This document shows, piece after piece, positions 24,301-32,405 of a DNA stretch of 64,000 bases. The DNA is from Erodium maritimum (lineage: Eukaryota > Streptophyta > Magnoliopsida > Geraniales > Geraniaceae), in assembly GCA_963921825.1 (NCBI GenBank), contig OY997588.1, positions 128,433,203-128,497,202 on the forward strand, in the 5' to 3' direction. Numbering within the stretch: the first letter of the stretch is position 1; the number at the start of each line of letters is the position of its first letter. The translations under genes and the position numbers were made by a program. The notes under the pieces are model-generated. The model searched no databases, was not told where the DNA came from, and saw only the letters and a list, made by a program, of their open reading frames with translations.

Positions 24301-25880
24301 GCCAATTATCTAGCAGGATTGGAAGAAGCTCTGTAGGCCAAAAGAGGACGGGGGAATGGGCTTCCGAGATATGAGAGACATGAACTTCGCCATGTTGGCT
24401 AAAATGAGATGGAAATTCTTGACCCATCCAGATAGTTTGGTAGCTCGTATGTTCAAAGCTGAGTATTTTCCAACGGGTGATTTCTTATCTACAGGCGGAG
24501 GTAACAACCCAAGTCAGATATGGTCATGCATCCAGGCTACTCATGCTCTACTTTGGAAGGGATTGATTCGTACTATTGGGGATGGATGTTCTACCCTGGT
24601 TGAAGGTACCCATTGGCTCCTAGGGAACGACCCAATCGTCCCACCTCATACCTGCCTTACCCCAGACATGAAGGTCTCAGACTTCGCCTCGACTCAGGTT
24701 ACATCATGGGATATCCCGAAGCTCCAGCACAACTTTCCCCTCGCTATAGTGGAGGATATCTTACAGGTTCCACCTCCCTTACCTCACCACACAGACAAAT
24801 GGTCGTGGAAGTACAACATCCGGGGTGTTTATTCAGTCAAGGATGGGTATAGAGCCCTCTCCCAGGAGAATGGCCGATGGCACGTCTCAGTGGGGGCGAC
24901 GGTTTGGACGGGCATATGGGACCTAAACATCCAGCCGCGCACAAAAATTTTCCTCTGGCGGGCGTTGTCTGGTACCCTCCAAGTAGCAGTCAACTTGCGC
25001 ACTAAATTCGTCCTGATATCGAGCACTTTCCCGATCTGCCAGTCTGATCAAGAGACTATGGCCCACCTCCTCCTTCATTGCCCTTTGGCCCAGGTCGTCT
25101 GTGAAGTATCAGGTACACAGGTTCATATTCCCCCACTATGCAACTTACATGATTAGCTGTCTCAGGTACTGAATCTGCCTAATATGAAGACAAAAAGCAT
25201 AATGGCAATGATCCTATGAGAAATATGGAAAGCAAGAAACGGGAAGGTCTGGGACAACGTTCTCTCCACTCCCCAAAGCATCATAGCCACAATTCTCAGC
25301 AACCAATGCAGCTAGTCAAAGGCTCACAATGGTCGAGTAAAATCGACGACCGCACCCCAATGCAGGCAAACGGGTTGGAGCCCACCGCCCCGACCTGGTC
25401 GGATACCAATGTAGATGGCGCAACTTTCGCCGATTCCGGTCAATTTGGTTGGGGATGGATCTGTAGAACCAAAACATGAGCAAACTTGGAGGGTCGGAGC
25501 GGTACGGGTTTAGGCATGCTGGGGCCTGAGTTTGGTGAAGCTATGGAAATTTGGCAGGCCTTCCAATGGATTCAAGCGACACACCTTCCCAGAGTCATTA
25601 TCCGAAGTGACGCTCAATACCTGGTACATCTGATTCAGGGAACCCATTAGGTTTTCTCCCCTCTGGGCCGATTAGTTGACGACTGTCGGTCTCTTCTTGC
25701 TATTCTCGAGGATGTTAAACTCGAGTATATTTCTAGGTCAGTGAACGGAGCAGCCCACTGTCTAGCTCGGGAAGCTCGTTCTATGTCTGTCCTGTCGTGG
25801 TCCGGCTTTACTGTCCCGGATGCACTAAGATGTACTCTCTCTCAATTCAAATAATAATATATATCTTACCGTTTCAAAAA
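21331..25880 (+). mobile_element. LINE B: complete insertion with ORF2 but no ORF1
   Basis: The 12-bp duplication AAATCCAAGAGT (21319-21330 and 25881-25892) brackets 4550 bp ending TACCGTTTCAAAAAAA. A GC-rich leader of about 450 bp (21331-21787) holds no ORF1: no DUF4283, RRM or CCHC signature is seen in any frame. ORF2 begins directly after it. In plants the L1-type LINE normally carries ORF1 first. The precise duplication shows that the ORF1-less form was the unit that inserted, although the coding region itself has since decayed. Confidence 0.85.
21788..25853 (+). pseudogene. LINE B ORF2: endonuclease, RT, zinc-binding, RNase H (decayed)
   Basis: The endonuclease opens MPTFLAWNCRGLGADHN at 21788, with IVSLTETRHVES and, after a frame change, EWVLMGDFNGILRPSD and STSDH. 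The reverse transcriptase covers about 23080-24150: TSKSPGPDGLNPKFFQHYW, NKTTLVLIPKK, LRPITLCNVIFKI, IRQGDPLSPYLYLFCTEGLS and the active site FFADDCYIFC. The linker follows with MGFRDMRDMNFAMLAKMRWK, then the zinc-binding domain at 24700-25110 (WSWKYNIRGVYSVKDGYRAL, FLWRALSGTLQVAVNL) and RNase H at 25400-25850 (SDTNVDGATFADSGQFGWGW, later RSDAQYLVHLIQ-like). Frameshifts and stops occur at roughly 22125, 22290, 22535, 23540, 23640 and 25155. It shares MxxxKSPGPDGLNP and DMNKTTLVLIPK with LINE C. Confidence 0.85.
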
Positions 25881-25892
25881 AAATCCAAGAGT

Positions 25893-26389
25893 GTTTGAAT
25901 CAGCCAGTAACGGTTCTAAATTGATCTTTCCATTTTGCAGGGCAATTGCACCTAACTCAACAAACTGTTTTGATAAGTCTTAGGCTAAAATCACCAACAA
26001 TATGGCCATCCGAAAAAAGAAATCGCAAGAGACTCGTCCGTCGCAAACCACTCAATCTCGCTCCTGCTGCCAAACATTTTTCCAGGTCTCTTCGCAAGAA
26101 ATCTGAAACTTAGCGTTCTTGGGATATTTACAAATCTATAGGTTTACTGCCAATTTTTACGAGAACGAAGTAATTAAATTGTTTGAGAGCTCCACATGAT
26201 GTCGGAGTTCGTCTGCTTTTGTTGTTGTCGTTCTGCTTTGGCTTGTCGCTTCTCTTTTGTTCGTGTCTTAGTGATTTTTGTTAGCTCTTTTTCTTCCTCC
26301 ATTTCCTGTATCATCTCTCTCCAAGATTATTGGTCTTGGGTGGAATAAAAACCATTATTTTTGCTGATAAATATATATATATATATATA
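25893..26389 (+). mobile_element. Possible truncated retroposon 3' end plus AT microsatellite
   Basis: The sequence before 26371 ends AATAAAAACCATTATTTTTGCTGATAAA (split here as 26344-26371), which matches the 3' end of LINE D2 (TTAATAAAACCGTTATTTTTGCTGATAAA on its strand) over about 28 bp. The rest shows no coding signature. It is followed by an (AT)n run at 26371-26388. Neither a 5' end nor a target-site duplication was found, so this is a likely 3' fragment only. Confidence 0.4.
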
Positions 26390-26602
26390 GGGTTGGGATC
26401 AAATACAAACCACCCCTTATTGTGCAAACTACGAACTCACTAGGTGCTGACACGTGGGCGCGCGCGCCGCTGGTGCGCGCGCACAGTGCTGACACGTGGC
26501 GCGCATAGTGCTAATAGTTTGGGCGCACAGTGCTAATAGTTTGGCACTGTGCTAAACTATTAGCACTGTGCGCGCCAAACTATTAGCACCGTGCGCGCCA
26601 AA

Positions 26603-26608
<6 letters not shown>
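26390..26608. mobile_element. Small TA-flanked element (family T, copy 1) with GCGCGC palindromes
   Basis: It is bounded on both sides by TA microsatellites (26371-26388 and 26609-26633). The left end GGGTTGGGATCAAATACAAAC and right end CCAAACTACCC face outward like the ends of the next element. The interior contains blocks of alternating purine-pyrimidine GCGCGCGC and inverted copies of GTGCTAATAGTTTGG, which can form hairpins. It shares TTGTGCAAACTACGAAC with copy 2. It is non-coding and fits a MITE-like element with TA target sites. Confidence 0.55.
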
Positions 26609-26633
<25 letters not shown>

Positions 26634-27073
26634 GGTAGCTATCCAGTAAAAACCATCTTTGTTGTGCAAACTACGAACCAATCTAACCTACAGGATGCGG
26701 TCAAAGTGACGTAAGCAAAGCGCGCGCGATGCTGACACGTGGCAGATTCGCTCGCGCATCTGCCCGCGCGCGTGAACGTGTTGACCACGCGCGCGCACGG
26801 TGCTAATAGTTTGGCGCGCACAGTGCTAATAGTTTACAAACTTGTATCTTTCGTCGGAACGTAGAACTATCAATCTGGGCCCTTGGATCGTAGAATTAAT
26901 GGCCCAGATTTAATGCATATCTTTTTAATTAATGCATATCTTGTAATTGATTTCGTAATCAATCACCACCCCCCCCCCCCCTGAATTTCGGTGGCCATTC
27001 GATCTGGATAATCAATGACCCAGATTAGTTCTACGTTCTGACCCGAAATAGGGTTTGTACTTGATTGTTCCCC
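26634..27073. mobile_element. TA-flanked element (family T, copy 2)
   Basis: It lies between a long TA run (26609-26633) and CCCCTATATATA (27071-27082). The right half read backwards matches the element at 50597-51247 closely: GGGGAACAATCAAGTACAAA end, TTCGGGTCAGAACGTAGAAC, CCACCGAAATTCAGGGGG, GATTGATTACGAAATCAATT and TTGATAGTTCTACGTTC. The left half adds GCGCGC-rich and GTGCTAATAGTTTG repeats also present in copy 1. A C run at about 26967-26981 is part of the family sequence. Non-coding. Confidence 0.65.
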
Positions 27074-27552
27074 TATATATACATATCCACACTAGACTTC
27101 ATCTTTGAACACCAAAATACTATTTCTTTCTCCTCGGATGAACTTGACCATCCATCCACCATCCCAAATTTGTTGAATTTGGCAAACTTTTGAAATCGAA
27201 CGATTTCATTCTTAGCTGTAAAAGTGCATCACTTGTATCGATGTGTTTTTTAAAGACTGCAACGTCGTTGAACAAACTCGTTTCGAATATATTTCTAACA
27301 CTAGGAGTTCTTAGGAGTGTAGCCATATATGAAACTCAGTTTGACATTGTCTGTAGTAACATCCAGTTCATGAACAAGAATCATTTGTGTTGACTATTAG
27401 AGATGTTACAGCTTTAAAACAAAAATATAGAGAGAAATATATCCATGTAACTTGACAAATATGTATTGAAATCGAGTTCTTTTCATCAAGGACGGTAAAG
27501 GAAACATGTAATCCACACTCAAAAGGCTTTGTCTAGATATGGATAGTATATT
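27074..27552. other. Spacer between family-T element and Copia element
   Basis: AT-rich sequence with only short open frames. No recognised gene, repeat end or RNA is seen. Confidence 0.4.
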
Positions 27553-27557
27553 ATATA

Positions 27558-27697
27558 TGTTAGAATATGTTGTATAGGCCTAGCCCATGTGGCTCGTTAG
27601 GGTTAGCATCGGGTTTAGGAAACCCTACCACTATATATAAACATGTACCTTGTTTGTATTATTCATCAATTTCAATACAATTCTACAATTGTTATCA
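27558..27697 (+). repeat. 5' LTR of the Copia element
   Basis: 140 bp from TGTTAGAATATG to ACAATTGTTATCA. It contains TATATATAA (27632-27640) as a probable TATA box. Copy of 31828-31967 with two substitutions. Confidence 0.95.
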
Positions 27698-27710
27698 TGG
27701 TATCAGAGCC
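27698..27710 (+). other. Primer-binding site, initiator Met-tRNA type
   Basis: TGGTATCAGAGCC directly follows the 5' LTR. This is the standard plant Copia primer-binding sequence, complementary to the 3' end of initiator methionine tRNA. Confidence 0.9.
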
Positions 27711-28351
27711 TCAATCGCTCTAATATTATTTCTGTTTCCGCTTCAACCGTCGTTGCCGCACGCCGCCGTACATCTGTTCGCTGCTGCGACTCAGCGGCAC
27801 ACTCCGTTGTCCAGCCAAACCGTGGTTGTCGCCTACGTACGAACCAGGTTCGACCACCATCGCCGCCGTGGTCGATCACGCCGCTGCTGCTCCCACGCCG
27901 CTGCTGCTCCCACGTCGCTACTGCTCTCACGCCGCTGCTGCTCCCACGTCGACCCACGCCGACGAAGCACCGCAGACGAAGCACGCCGTCGAAGCACCGT
28001 AGTCACCGACAAGGAGATCTCGGACGACCCCGACCGGCCACGCTGCCGCCACTCCTCACACCTGCCACTCTGCTTCTCCCCGTGTCACGACCCACGCCGG
28101 AAAAGAAACGCAGCCATCGCCGCCGGCAGCAACTCGCAAAGACGACGAACGCCGCCGTCTACAATTTCGAGTCGAGGAAGAAGACGCGTGGAGGACACGC
28201 GCCCACGCGCCCCCACACGCACGTCGTGCACACGCGCCCACGCGCCCTGTTCGCTGCCTGCGCGCACCCACGCGCCTTGACCATTGACCGTTGACTTCTA
28301 CAAAAAAAAAACTAATCCTTTTATTTCAGTGTCTTCTTTTCAGGTATTCTA
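27711..28351 (+). other. Copia leader replacing the gag core; CpG-rich with GCTGCTGCTCC repeats
   Basis: About 640 bp between primer site and zinc knuckle. Two overlapping open frames (to 28280 and 28294) encode Arg/His/Pro-rich sequence without the helical Gag core expected in Copia. CACGCCGCTGCTGCTCCC is repeated about four times around 27875-27955. The 3' edge has a pyrimidine tract ending TTTTCAGGTATTC (about 28333-28350), like a splice acceptor. It may be a captured or expanded filler sequence. Confidence 0.6.
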
Positions 28352-28500
28352 ATGAAGAAATTCGATATCAATCCCCACTGTACGTTCTGCAACAGATCTG
28401 GACATGTCTTAACTGAATGCAGAACTCATGCTCGTCACCTTTTGTCCTCAAACAACCCTCGATGGGGTAACTCTAGGCCCTCTCCAAACTTTAAGGGGGG
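28352..28500 (+). pseudogene. Copia Gag C-terminus with CCHC zinc knuckle
   Basis: An ATG at 28352 starts a frame with CTFCNRSGHVLTEC, a perfect C-x2-C-x4-H-x4-C nucleocapsid knuckle, followed by a basic Asn/Pro-rich segment. The frame is not the same as pol: the two meet in a run of six G's at 28495-28500, and moving one base back at this run continues into pol. Either a one-base loss in the G run or a -1 ribosomal frameshift would explain it. The rest of Gag upstream is absent. Confidence 0.75.
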
Positions 28501-31500
28501 CGTGGCTCCCGTGGGGATCATCGGCCTTCCAACAGGCCCAATGACATTATTGCTGCTCTGTTGGGTGACATACGGGCGCTTCTTTCAGCTCACACTGCCT
28601 CGTCAGGTAGCTCATCCACTGTTGCTGCTACACCTGCTGTGTCTGCCAAATCTCCTGACATGACTGCTCTCTTGAGTGACATACGAGCGTTCCTATCAGC
28701 TCACACTGCCTCGTCAGGTAGCTCATCCACTACTACACCAGGTAGCACATCCACGTGGTATCTTGATTCTGCTTGCTTTAATCATATGAGCCCGCAGTCA
28801 GATTTGCTCACATGTGTAACTCCGGTCACCAAGTCTCCGTCTATTCGTACTGTTGATAACTCCACTTTACTTGCCACACACTGTGGTACTGCAACCACAG
28901 ACCAGCTATCACTACCGAATACCTTGCTTGTCCCAGATTTGTCACTGAACCTTGTATCGGTTGGTCAATTGTGTGATTTGGGTTTTGACGTTAACTTTTC
29001 TGGTCGTACTTCTTCTGTTCTTGTGCAGGATCCACTGACGGGACAAATCCATGGGACAGGACGTAAAGTTGGTCGCCTGTTCGAACTCACCTCACTGGTG
29101 GTTCCCTCACCATCATCATCATCCTCGTCTACTTGTGGCGCTGTCGTCTCTGCCGATCTCTGGCACTCTCGCCTAGGTCATCCCTCTTCCTCTCGTTTGC
29201 GTAGTCTTATTTCTAGTGGGTTGTTGGGGTTAGTTTCGCATAACTTTGGTGATTGTGTGTCTTGTCAGCTTGCTAAACATCATAAACTGCCGTTTTCCCT
29301 TAATAATACTATTTCCTCTGCACCTTTTGATCTTGTCCATACTGACTTGTGGGGAGCAGCACCTGTTCCGACCATGGGGGGGTCTCGGTGGTTTGTCATA
29401 TTTGTTGATGATCATACTCGTTTTACTTGGATTTATCTCATGCATAATAAATCTGACTTCAACAAAATTTATTCTGAGTTTTCTGCCATGGTTCGCACAC
29501 AATTCTCTAAAGTTATCAAAACACTGCGTATGGATAACGGCATGGAACTTAAAGAGTCATCCTTCCTTGCACAACTTGCTTCCACCGGTACTATCATTCA
29601 GCGCTCCTGTCCTGGTACATCGCAACAAAATGGTCGAGCAGAACGCAAACATCGCCATATTCTTAATACGGTCCGTGCTCTCACCATTGCAGCTGCCTGT
29701 CCTGAACGATTTTGGGGGGAGGCTGCCCTCACAGCCGTCTACACCATCAACAGGGTTCCATCCCCAGTCATAGGTAACAAAACTCCTTACGAGTGTTTGT
29801 ATGGTCGTCCTCCAGTTTATGATCTTCTTCGTGTCTTTGGGTGTGTCTGTTTTGTTCATCTACAACCTCATGAACGTACTAAACTTGAAACTCGTTCTCG
29901 TCTTTGTTGCTTTATTGGGTATGGGATCGAACACAAAGGGTACAGATGTTGGGACCCGGTTTCCAAACGTCTCCGCATTTCTCGCCATGTCACATTCTGG
30001 GAACATAAGATGTTTTCTTCCATGTCTTCCTTTCACATTCCCGAGTCTACTCCTTTCTTTTCTAATCCTGATATTGATCTGTTTTCTGATGATGATGAGG
30101 GTTCTCCCATTGAGCTAACTCCTGCAGGTGCTCCGACATCTCTGCCTCCTACCGTGGACCATGTTCCGCCAGAGGATCCTGTGCTACCGACTCGACCACA
30201 ACGTCATCGGCAACTCCCATCTCACCTCCAGGACTTTGAGGTAACCCTATCATCTCGTGTCGCTTCCATAGTGTCCTCTTTATATGAGCCTGACACCTAT
30301 CGGGAGGCTTGCACTAACCCCCTGTGGCAGCAAGCAATGACTGAGGAACTACATGCCATGGTGAAGACTCATACATGGGATCTGGTACCTTTACCTCAGG
30401 ACAAACATGTGGTCGGTTCTAGATGGGTATACAAGGTGAAGACCAAGGCAGATGGTTCTATCGAGCGCTACAAGGCACGTATTATGGCTCGTGGATTTAC
30501 CCAGGAACATGGGGTCGATTATGAGGAAACATTTGCTCCTGTTGCGAGACTCACTTCTGTTCGCACCATTCTTGCTGTTGCTGCTGGTCGACAGTGGGAC
30601 GTTTTTCAAATGGACGTGAAGAATGCTTTTCTCAATGGAGATCTTACAGAGGAGGTTTATATGAAGCCCCAACCCGCCTATGAGCATCCCCCACACATGG
30701 CTTTCCGTTTGCGCAAATCCATTTATGGACTCAAGCAGGCTCCGCGGGCATGGTACTCCAAGTTCAGTAGTGCGATGGCAGTCTTTGGTTTCGTCTCCAG
30801 TCCGCACGACAGCTCCCTGTTTGTTCGTCGGCCCTCTCGGGGCCATACTCTCTTACTTCTGTATGTGGATGATATGATCATTACTGGTGATGATGCTATC
30901 GACATTGTGGATCTTAAGCGTCATCTAAGCGACCAGTTCGAGATGAAGGATTTGGGTCATCTCTCTTACTTTCTTTGTTTGGAGATTTCCTCTCTGTCCT
31001 CTGGTTATCTTTTGTCCCAAGCCAAGTATGCAGCCGAGCTCATCTCCAAGGGGGGACTAACCGATAGCAAGATCGCTTCCACTCCCATTGAAGCGAATGT
31101 CAAGTATCTTCCATCAGATGGTCAAGCTCTCGAGGATCCCACTTTATATCGCCGATTAGTTGGAGGGCTGGTATACCTCACTGTTACTAGGCCTGACATT
31201 GCATATGTTGTCCACATCGCCAGTCAGTTCATGTGCGCACCTCGCACTACTCACTATGAGGCCGTTCTTCGGATCTTGCGCTATGTTCGAGGCACCTTAA
31301 CACAAGGACTACATTTCTCTTATGGCTCACCTTTAGTCCTACAGGCCTATTCAGATGCAGATTGGGCAAGCGATCCCACAGACCGACGATCTACCACAGG
31401 TTACTGTTTCTTTCTTGGTAACTCTCTGATTTCCTGGAGAACTAAGAAACAAACAACCATTGCCCGCTCCAGCACGGAAGCTGAGTATCGAGCCCTTGCT

Positions 31501-31815
31501 GATACTACTTCCGAACTCATATGGCTTCGTTGGTTACTACATGACATGGGTGTTGTTCACAAGTCAGCCACTACCATTCATTGTGACAGTCAGAGTGCTA
31601 TTCCGATTGCTCATAATGATGTCTTCCATGAACGCACCAAGCATATTGAGATCGATTGTCACTTTGTCAGACAACATCTCAGTCAGGGCACCCTCGCTCT
31701 CCGATCTGTCTCCTCTAGCGATCAGATTGCAGATATCTTCACCAAGGCTTTAATCCCAGGAAAGTTCAAACCTTTAGTTGACAAACTCAACTTGGGTTCA
31801 TTACCACCATCTTGA
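28495..31815 (+). CDS. Copia Pol polyprotein (protease, integrase, RT, RNase H), open throughout
   Basis: The frame is open from the G run at 28495 to the TGA at 31813-31815, with no stop. Residues below are counted from the codon at 28561. Protease: WYLDSACFNHM at about 66-76, with DSA in place of the usual DSG. Integrase: zinc-binding HHCC region (WHSRLGH ... CVSCQLAKHH) and catalytic Asp 262 (HTDLWG), Asp 325 (RMDNG) and Glu 361 (NGRAERKH), with the expected D-35-E spacing. Reverse transcriptase: VYKVKTKADGSIERYKARI, MDVKNAFLNGDL, SIYGLKQAPRAWY and active site YVDD at 768-771. RNase H: SDADWASDPTDRRSTTGY (Asp about 932), SSTEAEYRAL and HCDSQSA. Residues 1-27 and 38-64 derive from a 111-bp tandem duplication. 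All catalytic residues seem present, so Pol could be functional if expressed. Confidence 0.93.
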   Translation, partial: GGRGSRGDHRPSNRPNDIIAALLGDIRALLSAHTASSGSSSTVAATPAVSAKSPDMTALLSDIRAFLSAHTASSGSSSTTTPGSTSTWYLDSACFNHMSPQSDLLTCVTPVTKSPSIRTVDNSTLLATHCGTATTDQLSLPNTLLVPDLSLNLVSVGQLCDLGFDVNFSGRTSSVLVQDPLTGQIHGTGRKVGRLFELTSLVVPSPSSSSSSTCGAVVSADLWHSRLGHPSSSRLRSLISSGLLGLVSHNFGDCVSCQLAKHHKLPFSLNNTISSAPFDLVHTDLWGAAPVPTMGGSRWFVIFVDDHTRFTWIYLMHNKSDFNKIYSEFSAMVRTQFSKVIKTLRMDNGMELKESSFLAQLASTGTIIQRSCPGTSQQNGRAERKHRHILNTVRALTIAAACPERFWGEAALTAVYTINRVPSPVIGNKTPYECLYGRPPVYDLLRVFGCVCFVHLQPHERTKLETRSRLCCFIGYGIEHKGYRCWDPVSKRLRISRHVTFWEHKMFSSMSSFHIPESTPFFSNPDIDLFSDDDEGSPIELTPAGAPTSLPPTVDHVPPEDPVLPTRPQRHRQLPSHLQDFEVTLSSRVASIVSSLYEPDTYREACTNPLWQQAMTEELHAMVKTHTWDLVPLPQDKHVVGSRWVYKVKTKADGSIERYKARIMARGFTQEHGVDYEETFAPVARLTSVRTILAVAAGRQWDVFQMDVKNAFLNGDLTEEVYMKPQPAYEHPPHMAFRLRKSIYGLKQAPRAWYSKFSSAMAVFGFVSSPHDSSLFVRRPSRGHTLLLLYVDDMIITGDDAIDIVDLKRHLSDQFEMKDLGHLSYFLCLEISSLSSGYLLSQAKYAAELISKGGLTDSKIASTPIEANVKYLPSDGQALEDPTLYRRLVGGLVYLTVTRPDIAYVVHIASQFMCAPRTTHYEAVLRILRYVRGTLTQGLHFSYGSPLVLQAYSDADWASDPTDRRSTTGYCFFLGNSLISWRTKKQTTIARSSTEAEYRALADTTSELIWLRWLLHDMGVVHKSATTIHCDSQSAIPIAHNDVFHERTKHIEIDCHFVRQHLSQGTLALRSVSSSDQIADIFTKALIPGKFKPLVDKLNLGSLPPS
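28543..28764 (+). repeat. 111-bp tandem duplication at the start of pol
   Basis: GTGACATACGGGCGCTTCTT... starting near 28565 recurs as GTGACATACGAGCGTTCCTA... near 28676. Both encode DIRA(L/F)LSAHTASSGSSST. The duplication keeps the frame (37 codons) and lies in the linker between nucleocapsid and protease. Confidence 0.85.
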
Positions 31816-31819
31816 GTTT

Positions 31820-31827
31820 GAGGGGGG
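31820..31827 (+). other. Polypurine tract of the Copia element
   Basis: GAGGGGGG immediately before the 3' LTR, the usual plus-strand primer site. Confidence 0.85.
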
Positions 31828-31967
31828 TGTTAGAATATGTTGTATAGGCCTAGCCCATGTGGCTCGTTAGGGTTAGCATCGGGTTTAGGAAACCCTACCA
31901 CTATATATACACATGGACCTTGTTTGTATTATTCATCAATTTCAATACAATTCTACAATTGTTATCA
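31828..31967 (+). repeat. 3' LTR of the Copia element
   Basis: 140 bp, TG...CA, two substitutions relative to 27558-27697, followed by the target duplication ATATA at 31968-31972. Confidence 0.95.
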
Positions 31968-31972
31968 ATATA

Positions 31973-32391
31973 TATTGAATTGTAGAAGAGAAGCACATAA
32001 TCTTTCAACATATATTCTCAAGACTGGGTCTAGATTTGGATGCACATAATTTGTATTGGAATCTAAGAGGCAAATACATAATCTTTCAGGACGATGAAAC
32101 TTGAACAAGGAAGAAATACTACCGTCATCCAAATCATATCCTAGACCTACCAAATTTAGGAATTTAGTTAAGAATGCAGTGTAAGCATAAGATTTGTTCA
32201 TTGCTAATGAACCTTTCCTGATCTAAACGGCACTGCACAGATTCAACTTATAATTAAGTATGAGATTGTAAGATCTAATATCTTATAATCTATGATTCCT
32301 TAATGCATTGCCATATCTTTGATCACTTTTAAGATTTAATTGTTAATACAAAAACACACACATTTTTAGTGACTTCGATTATGATAGTGCT
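31973..32391. other. Spacer, nothing recognised
   Basis: AT-rich interval between the Copia element and retroposon C. Only short open frames are seen. Confidence 0.4.
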
Positions 32392-32405
32392 AACTGCGGC
32401 TCTAC

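Larger units (their letters stand above)
27558..31967 (+). mobile_element. Young Ty1-Copia LTR retrotransposon, gag core missing
   Basis: The 4410-bp element has two 140-bp LTRs with TG...CA ends and the 5-bp target duplication ATATA (27553-27557 and 31968-31972). The LTRs differ at two positions (in ATATAAACATGTACC versus ATATACACATGGACC), about 1.4%, so the insertion is recent. The primer-binding site starts immediately after the 5' LTR and the polypurine tract immediately precedes the 3' LTR. Domain order after the knuckle is protease, integrase, reverse transcriptase, RNase H, which defines Copia. The 27711-28351 interval, where a Gag core should lie, is CpG-rich with no recognisable Gag core. 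Confidence 0.95.

Noticed and set aside
27567..28294. 237- and 214-codon frames in the Copia leader as a Gag protein
   Set aside because: The first starts inside the LTR, both are Arg/His/Pro-rich and lack Gag core features. At best this is filler sequence.
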